From positions 1 through 54,769 of the forward strand of contig JAPPAV010000008.1 in NCBI GenBank assembly GCA_026705345.1: a stretch of 54,769 nucleotides of DNA. The letters run 5' to 3'. The notes under the pieces were generated by a model. That model saw nothing but the letters and a program-made list of their open reading frames with translations, was not told where the DNA came from and did no database searches. Below are positions 44,996 to 53,804 of this stretch, piece after piece. Position 1 is the stretch's first letter. Each line of letters starts with the position of its first letter. This DNA is from Gammaproteobacteria bacterium (GTDB lineage Bacteria > Pseudomonadota > Gammaproteobacteria > Pseudomonadales > Azotimanducaceae). The position numbers and the translations under genes were made by a program.

Positions 44996-45454
44996 ATGAA
45001 CGAGTTCGGCGGCGTCGACATAAATCTCCCCGAGGAGTATCGCGAGTACTTCCACGCGTACTGCCTGACGCGTAGCGATGGAACACGCAACAATCCAGAG
45101 GGAAGTCCTTTTCCCCGCATGGTAGACATGTGGTTCCTTGCCGTTTGCATCGCAGCAAAAGAAGGCCTGTCGCCCGATTTTGACCGCAACGGCAAGACCT
45201 ACAAGGCCATCGAAGGAGCAGTATTCGGCAGCGACCCTTGGCGCTCGAACGCGCTTATGCTGTTGGCCATCGCACACACGGGCGACGCCGCCGTCGCCAG
45301 CGATCCCCACGAGATGATGCGAGTGGCCAACGCTTACGCACTCGCTGGCCTGCCACGCCTCATAGGCATCCTCAACGAGCGGGGAGAGGAGGCCGCTCTA
45401 GACTACCTCTCCGACTTCGTCGAGGTGGCCTGCCGCAGTCGGGCCTCTCGTTGA
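44996..45454 (+). CDS. conserved 152-aa protein of the phosphorothioation cassette
   Basis: The start codon follows the DndD-like stop with no gap (TAGATG). Sequence: NLPEEYREYFHAYCLTRSDG, PFPRMVDMWFLAVCIAAKEG, AVFGSDPWRSNALMLLAIAH. It is mostly helical. I recognise the pattern as one that recurs beside phosphorothioation genes but not a defined domain; it could be a DndE-like or regulatory subunit. It ends 10 bases before the SspE-like gene. Confidence 0.72.
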   Translation: MNEFGGVDINLPEEYREYFHAYCLTRSDGTRNNPEGSPFPRMVDMWFLAVCIAAKEGLSPDFDRNGKTYKAIEGAVFGSDPWRSNALMLLAIAHTGDAAVASDPHEMMRVANAYALAGLPRLIGILNERGEEAALDYLSDFVEVACRSRASR

Positions 45455-45464
45455 GGACGGCGAT

Positions 45465-47795
45465 ATGGTCGGTCCCAAGAACCTGTTCGAAGCCAAGGCA
45501 GAGAGCCTTGCTGCCACGATGGGCAGCCACATGGCTACAGCCGGTTTCATGGTCCCCGAATACCAGCGCACATACGATTGGAAGCGGGAGAACATAGAAC
45601 GGCTTCTCGAGGATTGTCTCGCCGGTTTCGACAACTGCTGGCGCACAACCGAGTCAGCCTCCTACACCTTTCTGGGCACGATCATCCTCGTCAATGACAA
45701 GAACTCCAAGGAGCACTCATTCGACGGCACCTCCTTAGCTGTCGTCGACGGACAGCAGCGTCTCACCACGCTCAGTATCATGTGTTGCGTCCTGGTCGAG
45801 GCACTGATCCGCCATCAGCACGATGGCGATTCGCTCAAGGAAGCCGCTAGACAGTGGCTGAAGGAGGAAGTGAACTTCCACATGGGTGCCCTGTTCGATT
45901 GCGTGATTGGGCAGCTCCGGGAACGGGGCACAAACTATCCTTTTCCGCGGATCGTCCGACATACCGACACGCGAGGCCCCAATCCCCGCGATGCGGAATA
46001 CCGGTCTGTGGTGGCCCGGTTCCTGCAGGATTTCGCGAGGTTCTTCAAGAACGACACACCTAAGTTCGAACCCACGCGGCAGCCCGACGTCAACGAGTCG
46101 ATGCGACTATTCAGCAACTATGACTTCATCAAGGAACAGCTCGACCTGGCTCTCCTGCGGGTTGGTGATGACGGTTTCAAGCTCGACTTTGACCGCAGCG
46201 ATCGCAATGAATTCCATCGGCGCAGCGTGAAAGCACTGTTCGAGAAGCTCACCACGGATGCCAACTCATCCAACAAGATCCTCGCGGATCTTCGCAACAC
46301 GCCCTCTGTTGCACCGCTCGTCCGATTAATCGCGTTCGCATCCTACATCACAAAATGCGTGATTCTGACGCGTGTCGAGACTGAAGACGACAGCTACGCC
46401 TTCGACATCTTCGACGCTTTGAACACGACCGGCGAGCCCCTGACTGCGATCGAGACATTTCGTCCTAGGGTCATCCAGTTCGAGAACCAACGCGACGGAT
46501 TCCATGGTTCCGAGTCGCAGCAACACCTAGACATGCTGTCTACACACCTCGACGAAGTCTTCCCCAAGACCGAAGACAGGCAGAAGGCTACGAAGGAGCT
46601 TCTCGTTTCGTTCGCCTTGTATCTCAACGGTCGGAAGTTGGGGCTTCCTCTAAAGGCCCAGCGTTCCTATCTGCGCAGTAGATTCGACAAATACTCGGAA
46701 GACGCCCAAGGCGAGCACCACCGCCGACGATTTGTTAAGGCTCTCGCCGACGTTGCGGAGTTCAGAAACCGCTACTGGGCGCCAGGCGACATTCGCACCT
46801 TGGACGCCGTCCATACGCCAGATGCTTCTGACACCATCAAACTATGTTTCTCATTCATTGGGGCAATGAACACGAGCCTCACGCTTCCGTTGCTCGCACG
46901 ATATTGGGTACGGTTCCGGAATAAGGAGATTCCCGAGTCCGAGTTCCTTGAAACAGCCAAGGCGGTCACGGCATACATCGTTCTGCGGCGCGCCGTTACC
47001 GGCGGCACCGAAGGGATTGACTCAGAATTCCGACGCATGATGCACGATCGTCCCAAAACAGAGGGGGATCCCTTTTGCGCCGGTGAGGACCAGAAGAACA
47101 CGCTGCCGTCTTCCTCGACCCTGAAGGCTGAAATCCGCCAACGATACTTGAAGCTCAAGTCTTGCGATGCCACCGACAGGACTGCGTGGGTCAGCCGGGC
47201 TCGCTCAAAACCGCTCGCGTACCACTCTCGTCCACTCTGCCGGTTCCTCATATTGTCCGCGTCCCACAACGCCATGCCGGACAATGCCAAACCTGGACTG
47301 CTCACGCGATGTGGTGTCGTGCCTAGCGAGGCACTCGACTACCTCAGCTTCGCCAGGTGGAAAAGCGAGCTCTATGCCACTGTAGAACACGTAGCACCGG
47401 ACTCGAACACCAAAGGCCTATGGGATTCAACCATATACGGCGACGACACAAAGCACTCTCTCGGGAACCTTGTCCTCCTGCCACATGCCGAGAATACCAT
47501 GATCGGCGATGCCGAATGGGCCAAGAAGAAGCTGTTCTACCGTGCTTTTGCCGCCGAGACCGAGACCAAAAAACGTGATGCCCTTCAAAAGGCAAAGACC
47601 AATGGTCTTTCGTTCAGCAAGAAGACTATGGACCTGCTCGACGGCAACCAACAACTGCCCATGCTGAAGTCTCTCAATGCTGTGTCCGATTGGGATCGAA
47701 CGTTCATCGAGCAGCGCTCGCAACGCTTGCTCGAGCTCGCATGGGATCAGATATGGCCGTGGTTGGACCAGACGGGTGTCTCAAAGGGACAATAG
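45465..47795 (+). CDS. sspE: DUF262-DUF1524 (GmrSD-type) restriction enzyme, SspE-like
   Basis: This 776-aa protein has an N-terminal DUF262 nucleotide-hydrolase half (MVPEYQRTYDWKRENIERLL, then FLGTIILVND and VVDGQQRLTTL, residues about 30-103) and a C-terminal DUF1524 HNH nuclease (VEHVAPDS at about residue 640, then HSLGNLVLLPHAENTMIGDA with AEWAKKK). SspE has this architecture and cuts phage DNA after sensing host phosphorothioates; GmrSD uses it against modified cytosines. Adjacent to sspBCD, an SspE-type role is the likelier one. It is the last gene of the operon. Confidence 0.82.
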   Translation: MVGPKNLFEAKAESLAATMGSHMATAGFMVPEYQRTYDWKRENIERLLEDCLAGFDNCWRTTESASYTFLGTIILVNDKNSKEHSFDGTSLAVVDGQQRLTTLSIMCCVLVEALIRHQHDGDSLKEAARQWLKEEVNFHMGALFDCVIGQLRERGTNYPFPRIVRHTDTRGPNPRDAEYRSVVARFLQDFARFFKNDTPKFEPTRQPDVNESMRLFSNYDFIKEQLDLALLRVGDDGFKLDFDRSDRNEFHRRSVKALFEKLTTDANSSNKILADLRNTPSVAPLVRLIAFASYITKCVILTRVETEDDSYAFDIFDALNTTGEPLTAIETFRPRVIQFENQRDGFHGSESQQHLDMLSTHLDEVFPKTEDRQKATKELLVSFALYLNGRKLGLPLKAQRSYLRSRFDKYSEDAQGEHHRRRFVKALADVAEFRNRYWAPGDIRTLDAVHTPDASDTIKLCFSFIGAMNTSLTLPLLARYWVRFRNKEIPESEFLETAKAVTAYIVLRRAVTGGTEGIDSEFRRMMHDRPKTEGDPFCAGEDQKNTLPSSSTLKAEIRQRYLKLKSCDATDRTAWVSRARSKPLAYHSRPLCRFLILSASHNAMPDNAKPGLLTRCGVVPSEALDYLSFARWKSELYATVEHVAPDSNTKGLWDSTIYGDDTKHSLGNLVLLPHAENTMIGDAEWAKKKLFYRAFAAETETKKRDALQKAKTNGLSFSKKTMDLLDGNQQLPMLKSLNAVSDWDRTFIEQRSQRLLELAWDQIWPWLDQTGVSKGQ

Positions 47796-48297
47796 GCTTC
47801 CTTTTCTGCTGGCTTGACGCCGCACGGCAGCCAGATAGTGATCTTTTGGTGCTCCCCCACCACCGCTCGGCAAGCGCGTTTTCCACGTCGAATGGTCGCC
47901 GTTCAACAAACATCCCATGTCCTTCACAGCGGGGCATCGCATTGGTCGAGTTAAGATTCCGATGGCGAGGTCTCGGTGTCCCGTATGCCAGTTCCTTCGC
48001 AAGTAAGGGGTTTCATTGTGACGTTGAGTCCTCAAGCCAAATCCATCTGCCAATCCGCCCTGATGTGCAAGTCCTTCAAACCAGGCCATCCGTGGACATC
48101 CCGTCTAGGCCCATCAACAACGATCATAGGCGCGTGGTCGCCAGATGCGTTACCGGGTTGTTCTAGGGCCTTCTGGCCGGCTATCCAGATGTTCAATAGT
48201 CAGCCTTTGTCCAAACAAGGGATTACAGTCGCCCATCCGCTTCGGCGTCGCTACAAGGCATTGGCTTTCCCTTTGCCAGTCCTACTCCGCGCGGTGT
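47796..48297. other. 500-base gap between convergent units
   Basis: This stretch lies between the SspE-like gene and the convergent minus-strand pair. Small open frames on both strands show no family-like features. I see no hairpin repeat and no clear terminator. Confidence 0.45.
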
Positions 48298-48708
48298 TCA
48301 TTCGCTTCGAGCACCTTTTGCCACTCTTTGGTACATCCCAACGTCGCTTATCTCCCTGGCGGCAAAGTCGATCAGGTTTGCCTTGTCACGAGGTGAGGGA
48401 CGTATGTCAAACTTCGACAACAAATTCAGGAGTTCGGTCCTCGAGACTTTTCTATCCCTCAGATAGTCGACGAGATCTTCACAGCCCATCGCCAACAAAT
48501 GTTCCGGTGTCTTATCAATCCTGACGGACTTTCCATTTACGAGCTCGATGATGATTTCACTTCTTTTCGTTTTGCCCTCTACGGTTAGACCATGACGTGA
48601 CGCCAACTCATAAAGATCCACCACCTTAAAGTTGCTCCTTTCTAGTCCTGCAATCGCACCATCCGGCCCGAGCCATTCAATCAGCTTACCGATGTCTATG
48701 TCGCTCAT
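48298..48708 (-). CDS. small partner of the ParA-like ATPase
   Basis: This 136-aa protein (ATG 48708; a GTG at 48714 is also possible) overlaps the ParA-like stop as ATGA, so translation is coupled. It is helical, with IAGLERSNFKVVDLYELASR and a basic C-terminal half (RDRKVSRTELLNLLSKFDIR). It is where a ParB/adaptor gene would be expected but no ParB motif is visible. Function unknown; sequence around it is relatively AT-rich. Confidence 0.7.
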   Translation of the reverse strand: MSDIDIGKLIEWLGPDGAIAGLERSNFKVVDLYELASRHGLTVEGKTKRSEIIIELVNGKSVRIDKTPEHLLAMGCEDLVDYLRDRKVSRTELLNLLSKFDIRPSPRDKANLIDFAAREISDVGMYQRVAKGARSE

Positions 48709-49589
48709 GGACACTTCCCCAGAAACTCGAGAGTCAACGCCCGTAACTGTTGCGCTTGCCTGCCGGCGTTGTTGCCGCTGACATCAAACACCGGATTCCT
48801 TTCTAAGAGCGCCCTTCGTAGGCCATCGCCCTCAGTAACGTAAGTGTCGAATACGCTCCCAGTCCGTCGTAGTCGATTGCGCTCCAAGTACTCCGTCTGC
48901 TTCAAATCTCCGCCCCATTCACGAGCCATCATTCCCATTGAGCCCGAGAATACTGTGTCAGCGTACTCGAGATCACCATCCAGACTATTTCTTATGAGCT
49001 CCACGTCTGCGTTAACGTTGTTTATCTCTCCCATCACGGTAGCTACGCCAATTGAAGACTGCCGGTCGAACTTTACTGGTGAGACGCAGTAGTCCGATGA
49101 ATAAACGACGGAACGCAAAACATCAGATACTTCAGGATGGCTGTCGATGAGAATGTAATCATAGTCCTCCTTCACGGCACCAAGGACATAGTCGACTACC
49201 TGGAGGTGCTTCAAAAGAAGCCTATTGTTCTCTCGTATATTGTGAGTGCTTGGTAGTTTATCTTCTGTAACGGTCGAAAGACGGGGATCGGAGACAATAA
49301 CGTCGATACAATCCCTCCAGCGAAGAACGTCTACTTCAGGCGATCGTTCTCCAGCGCTATATAGTTCCTGGAATTTGTGGAACATTGTCGTACCGCTCAT
49401 CTCTCCCGAGCCGAATCGTTCTACTAGCTCGGGGAAAAATCGTCCGGTGATCCCGCCCCTCTGGTAGTCAGCGTCGACTATCAACACACGCTTGTCGTGG
49501 TAACGCTGAAGTGCCACAGCAATGTGGTAGCAAGCGGTAGTCTTGCCCGTTCCGCCTTTTTCGCTAATGAACCCAATTACCTTTGCCAT
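48705..49589 (-). CDS. ParA/Soj-family ATPase
   Basis: This 294-aa protein has the deviant Walker A KGGTGKTT (residues 11-18), the switch motif VLIVDADYQRGG and YDYILIDSHPEVSDVL as the Walker B. GGGAGAG lies before ATG 49589; the frame stays open far upstream into DNA with no protein-like character. ParA ATPases bind DNA and position plasmids, chromosomes or protein complexes. Here, beside a small partner in a defence island, it may be part of a mobile-element partition pair or of an uncharacterised system. Confidence 0.88.
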   Translation of the reverse strand: MAKVIGFISEKGGTGKTTACYHIAVALQRYHDKRVLIVDADYQRGGITGRFFPELVERFGSGEMSGTTMFHKFQELYSAGERSPEVDVLRWRDCIDVIVSDPRLSTVTEDKLPSTHNIRENNRLLLKHLQVVDYVLGAVKEDYDYILIDSHPEVSDVLRSVVYSSDYCVSPVKFDRQSSIGVATVMGEINNVNADVELIRNSLDGDLEYADTVFSGSMGMMAREWGGDLKQTEYLERNRLRRTGSVFDTYVTEGDGLRRALLERNPVFDVSGNNAGRQAQQLRALTLEFLGKCP

Positions 49590-50812
49590 CTCTCCCGTGT
49601 ATGCCTCTGTCGTCGCCAATTTGGTCTGTAACAAACCCTGAGCTTGCTTCCCTTGACCCGACAGTGTGACACAGCTTCGGTTGGATGACCATTGGCGAGC
49701 TGCTCTACGACTCTGCTCAAGGTCGCGTCGGCTAAATGGCTGCGTGCGATCCCGCGACTTTTGGCGCGCTGAGGGGTCTGCTTCGCGACGACCCAATGCA
49801 ATGTCGGTCGACCTCTTGCGTTCGTTCAGCCGGCGCGTGGCGCAAGTCTCGATGCGGCGCCGCGCCAGCGCGCGACCTCGCCGTCCGCTGCACGCGAGAT
49901 AGACGCCTTTGCCGCGCCAGGGTCGTTGGGCTCCGGCTTCTTCGCCGGCGGATTCCACGGCGTCCCGGCAGGTCTCAACACCGAATGCCCCGGTCAACAT
50001 CACGATCCCTCGAATCACGGGCTGCGGCTGCCCGGAATAGCGATGGTCTACTGCTGCGATCACACACACTAACGAATCGAGAGCGTCAGCGCGGCTCCGA
50101 GCTGTGTGGTGGCAACTGATGGCCACCTCGACGTCGGGCAACCCGCCAAGGATTGTTCCACGCCTCTGTCCATGCTCCTTTGACCTTCTTGTCCCTTGTA
50201 CTCTGACACGGCAGACCGTGAACTCTTAGGGTTGCAGCTGGATAGTCCTTCGGTCACTTGGGAGCCCCGGATACCTTCATGCATCCATTGCGAGCGGATT
50301 GCGCTCGCCGGCGTCACGCCGTAGAAGCCTCTATACCTGACAGTGCAGCACCCGCGGTGTGCGCAATCCGATCGGCACCCACGGCGAGGCGTCGCTGGCC
50401 TGTCTCCTCATAGATGCATCGGTCGGTCGTGCGACGGAAGAGCGAATTCGAACGTACGTCAGTCGGTGGACCGGCGGTGCGCCGTGGTCATCAGTTCGCG
50501 AAACGTGAATGGCTCGGCGTGGCCGGGACGCCGTTGTTCAGGAAGCCGCGGGAGCTGATCCGAGGGTGCACGCGGAAGGCGCGGTGACCCGTGGACCGCA
50601 ACGTACACTCGGTGCCGTGGCGGCTGATCGGCGAACGGTCCGGACGTGTGCCAGCGGATGCCCGTGCGAAATGGTGTCACGCGGGTAAAGGTGACGGGCA
50701 CGTGGTCGGCGGGATCGATGGCACGGCCCTACGAGGCGGCTGATCACCACGACCGGTAGGTTCACCTAGGGCGGTTCACAGTGCCGAGTAATGTACTGCC
50801 GTGCGAAATCTC
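49590..50812. other. 1.2 kb without recognisable genes
   Basis: Several open frames occur on both strands, including an upstream in-frame extension of the ParA gene to 50141, but none has a convincing domain, start signal or codon pattern. No hairpin repeats of the GTAGGGG family appear. It may be decayed mobile DNA. Confidence 0.45.
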
Positions 50813-52198
50813 CTAGATTACGCTGTGCTTGCGAAATAGGTCGTCCAAGAACGAGGCGACGAGTTGCTTGCCAGTCTCTCCGCATAGTTCGGAGGCTCCG
50901 AATCGATATACGTCGTAGCCGCACAGCTTCAGGTCTCGGTCAGCTTGGACGAGCTCGGCATACCGCTTGGGTGCAGGCCGACCATCGTCGGCGTAGTGGT
51001 GCTGGCCGTCGACCTCCAGCACGACTCGGACACCGGCTGGCAGCAGCATCAGGAAATCCATGCGCTGGCGGAGTAAGGCGTCCTTGCCCCTTTGGCGGAT
51101 GGTTCTCGGATCGTAGTGCAACCAGACCTCAGGGATCAGTGCAGGGAGGCTCGGGACTTGCGCTCTGTAGTGCTCGAAGAAGGCTCTGAACAGTAGACGC
51201 TGGGGAGGGGAAGACTTGGGTAGGCTAGCCAACAGTCGCTGATAGAGTGACCGTTTGGCGCGGTCAGGGTCGTCGATACTCTCTCGCCGTGCCCACCAGG
51301 ACTGCAGATCGCGCCAGCGCAGGGTGTCGCCTATTGGCTCGTCAAACACGAGGACCTTGTCCGCGTGGGTTACGATCTCAATGTCATTGTCCACCGCATC
51401 GAGGAAACGTAGATCCGGCTTTGCCGAGGATGCGAATATGAGGTTCTTCGGCCTGCCTCGCGAGGGGTCACCCGGTCTGATGAAGGAGAACCACGGGTAG
51501 CCGTCGACCTCGCCGGATTCCACGAGTTCGAAGCCGTGCGCAGTGAGCACCGAGTTTGCCGCCGTCACGAACGCCCTTTGGCTAGCTTCGTCGGGGCGCG
51601 CCTCGGGTCCAGCGAGGGCTTCGATCAGCTGTCGGAATCGTTCGCTGCTGCATTGAAGCGCGCCGAGCTGGTGCCAGAGTTCGGCCACCGACCAGTCTTC
51701 CGGGTTCCGGACGACGTGCTGCTGGATGTTCCAGCGTAGTGAATTGCGGTCTTCAAAGAAGATGATGCTGTTCGCGTCAAGCACGAATCGCCTTGCCAGC
51801 AACTCGACAAACGCTTCTGGTTCCGTGAATAGCTCAACTCCGTCAAGGCACGCTGCGAGTTCTCGCCTCACGCGCGGAGAGACGACCGGTTCTCGTGCTT
51901 CCCAAAGCAATTCCTCGAGGTCGTACGTTCGATCATTGCCATAGCCGCCAAGCGGATAGCAGGTGACATACTTGGCGGCAACGCTACGTACTTCGTCCTC
52001 CCGTCCCAGTTTCGCTAAGCGACTCTTGATGTACTGAGCTTTGGTCAGCTCTTCGTCATCAGGGGCGTCGGGAAGGCCGATCTCGTCACAGAGTGCAGGC
52101 AAATCGACCCTGCGATGCGGCTGCAGCTTCTCCTCCACTATGGGGCAAAGTTCGTTCAGGAGCTGGTTTTGAGGGGTGTGGGGTCGTTTGCCTTGCAT
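50813..52198 (-). CDS. AbiJ-NTD3-type abortive-infection nuclease
   Basis: This 461-aa protein has an N-terminal domain resembling the AbiJ-NTD3 group (ELCPIVEEKLQPHRRVDLPA, then WSVAELWHQLGALQCSSERF with RQLIEALAGPEARPDE) and a C-terminal DUF559/Vsr-type endonuclease: RMDFLMLLPAGVRVVLEVDG with QHHYAD, then KRYAELVQADRDLKLCGYDV and YRFGASEL. The D-x(n)-E-V-D-G-Q-H arrangement is the likely PD-(D/E)XK catalytic site. Such proteins are abortive-infection effectors. Its start lies inside the end of the membrane-protein gene upstream, so the two form a unit. Confidence 0.78.
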   Translation of the reverse strand: MQGKRPHTPQNQLLNELCPIVEEKLQPHRRVDLPALCDEIGLPDAPDDEELTKAQYIKSRLAKLGREDEVRSVAAKYVTCYPLGGYGNDRTYDLEELLWEAREPVVSPRVRRELAACLDGVELFTEPEAFVELLARRFVLDANSIIFFEDRNSLRWNIQQHVVRNPEDWSVAELWHQLGALQCSSERFRQLIEALAGPEARPDEASQRAFVTAANSVLTAHGFELVESGEVDGYPWFSFIRPGDPSRGRPKNLIFASSAKPDLRFLDAVDNDIEIVTHADKVLVFDEPIGDTLRWRDLQSWWARRESIDDPDRAKRSLYQRLLASLPKSSPPQRLLFRAFFEHYRAQVPSLPALIPEVWLHYDPRTIRQRGKDALLRQRMDFLMLLPAGVRVVLEVDGQHHYADDGRPAPKRYAELVQADRDLKLCGYDVYRFGASELCGETGKQLVASFLDDLFRKHSVI

Positions 52199-52917
52199 GT
52201 GTGTGGAGTCGAGTTAACGCACAAGGTGACGAATAGGGCATCGCCGGTCCCGCCGACATCGAATGGATGACCGCTTTCGACATTGAAACCGCCTCGTGGT
52301 GGCCCGCCAAACCGATCCCCGAGCCCTGTTTCGCGTGGTGGTTCGCCCACGTCGATTCCCCAATTGGACGCATGTTTATCGTGCCTCCTGTCGTCGATTT
52401 CCCAATCTGGATGGTGCTTGTCGTGCATCCTGTGGCTGATGGCCCAATCGGGTTCCGGCCTCTGCGTAGTGATACCGGGACGTCGGTGCGTGTACTCGGG
52501 TACATCAGGCTCCCTGCGCAGTCTCGTCCATGATGGACGCCACTTCTTGTCAGGACGCATCTCGGTGGGGATATCGGGACGAATCTCCGGTCGTTGGGGG
52601 ACAGGTTTCAACCAATCGGGCAAACCGGGCTGCCTCGGTGGCGCATCAGGCACGAAGACCGGAACAACAACCCTCTCGACCTCTTTGACGACCTTGACCG
52701 TCTTTTCTACGACGAACGGCACGATGACCGTTCTCTCTATGCCAATGGTGATCCAATTCACGACCGTGAGTGTTGGCGGCAGCGCGTCTATACTTTCGCC
52801 GCGCGCCTTGAACCGAGCCACTAGCCACTTACCGCCGCTGTATATAGCCGACAAGACGCAAATCAGGCCGGAGGCCATTCCGACTATGGCAGACACCAGC
52901 ATGAATGCTTCCACCAC
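52156..52917 (-). CDS. single-pass membrane protein, putative sensor partner
   Basis: This 253-aa protein starts at GTG 52917 with AAGGAGG six bases upstream. It has one or two N-terminal hydrophobic stretches (MLVSAIVGMASGLICVLSAI), a basic strip (KWLVARFKARG), then TVVNWITIGIERTVIVPFVV and a Val/Lys-rich segment. The second half is low-complexity, rich in Pro, Arg, Asp and His (MHDKHHPDWEIDDRRHDKHA). Overlap of 43 bases with the AbiJ-type nuclease gene points to a two-gene cassette with a membrane-bound component. Confidence 0.7.
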   Translation of the reverse strand: MVEAFMLVSAIVGMASGLICVLSAIYSGGKWLVARFKARGESIDALPPTLTVVNWITIGIERTVIVPFVVEKTVKVVKEVERVVVPVFVPDAPPRQPGLPDWLKPVPQRPEIRPDIPTEMRPDKKWRPSWTRLRREPDVPEYTHRRPGITTQRPEPDWAISHRMHDKHHPDWEIDDRRHDKHASNWGIDVGEPPRETGLGDRFGGPPRGGFNVESGHPFDVGGTGDALFVTLCVNSTPHTCKANDPTPLKTSS

Positions 52918-53389
52918 ATATACCTCCTTGTACTTGAGCGGTCGACTATAGCGCAGCTGCTGTCGTTTGGCTGGCAGGGTGCGGGAGATTTCGGAGCTAA
53001 ATACCCGGCTGGACGCCGTACACCACATCAAGAAGCACGTCGAAGCGAGGGCGGGATGGAGACCCTATCCGAGGGAGAGAAGAAGGCTTTGACCGACATG
53101 GCCAAGCGGAAGCAACGGCCCAACGAGTCCGTCGCGAGGATCGGAAGAGAAGCGACAGGCAACCGGCTTGGCGGGCATGCTTGTGTCGATGGAAAAGCCG
53201 GACCGGCGCTAGTCCCACGGGGAGGGAAGTCAGGCTGCGTTGACGGGTCGGCTGGCGCAGGCTACGGTGCCCGGACCTTGACAGGAAGGACAGCCCCGAA
53301 GATGGGCGAAACCCAACCCCGCCACGAGGTCCGATACTCCAGTCCGTGGAGAATCAAGAATCAGGGACGCGGGAGGATGAAGTTCGTGT
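52918..53389. other. 470-base gap, no gene recognised
   Basis: A 135-aa open frame on the plus strand (from 53056) is rich in Gly and Arg and has no recognisable domain. The gap probably carries the promoter of the membrane-protein/nuclease pair. A decayed integrase begins at its right end. Confidence 0.45.
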
Positions 53390-53557
53390 CTAAGGTGGGG
53401 AAAGGATCTGTTCCCGTCGAAGTCGTTGCACCAAGTTCGATGAGCGGGCGCCGGACCGCTTGACGTAAAGCATGAGTCCGTAACCGTCGACGTAGCGCCC
53501 CGGCCGTGCATGGCGGACTTGGGGGGCGCAGAGTTGGTTTCTGACGACGCGTGGCAT
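53390..53557 (-). pseudogene. N-terminal remnant of a tyrosine integrase
   Basis: The 55-aa frame MPRVVRNQLCAPQVRHARPG then RYVDGYGLMLYVKRSGARSS matches the opening of phage/island-type tyrosine integrases (L-x-x-x-x-V-x-x-A-x-PG-R-Y-x-D-G-x-GL-x-L-x-VK-x-SG-A-R). The frame then loses the expected W-V-x-R-x-x-x-x-G-x-R and stops. Only the arm-binding start survives. It marks the probable right edge of the defence island. Confidence 0.65.
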
Positions 53558-53695
53558 CGCCAGGTTCGAAATCCGGTGAGCACTGCGAGTGGCTGTCGTC
53601 CTTAGCATAGTGCCAAAAATGCTTTTCCTTATCAGTTTGTTGAAGACACTCGGGCACGCGTGATGGCGCATGACGCGTGCACCGTGCCTGAATTG

Positions 53696-53778
53696 GATGG
53701 GACCGGGCTTGTCCCGTCCCGTTCCCAGACCGGGTGGTTGTCCGGCGCGGGCGGCGACCACAAGGGTCGCCACTACGG
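53696..53778. repeat. two GTAGGGG-family hairpin repeats
   Basis: A forward unit GGGACCGGGCTTGTCCCGTC at 53699-53720 and a reverse unit GGCGACCACAAGGGTCGCCA followed by CTAC at about 53753-53776, both with one or two mismatches. They are the first members of the family I find after 25.3 kb. Confidence 0.75.
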
Positions 53779-53804
53779 GGCCTTGCGATTCGGTGGGCAA
53801 GGGA

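Noticed and set aside
48705-50141. Extended 478-aa form of the ParA gene
   Set aside because: The 184 upstream residues are Arg/Ser-rich without conserved features, while ATG 49589 has a clear ribosome binding site and a normal ParA N-terminus.
53056-53463. 135-aa plus-strand frame as start of a group II intron maturase or other gene
   Set aside because: No reverse-transcriptase motif or intron structure seen; composition is low in hydrophobic residues.
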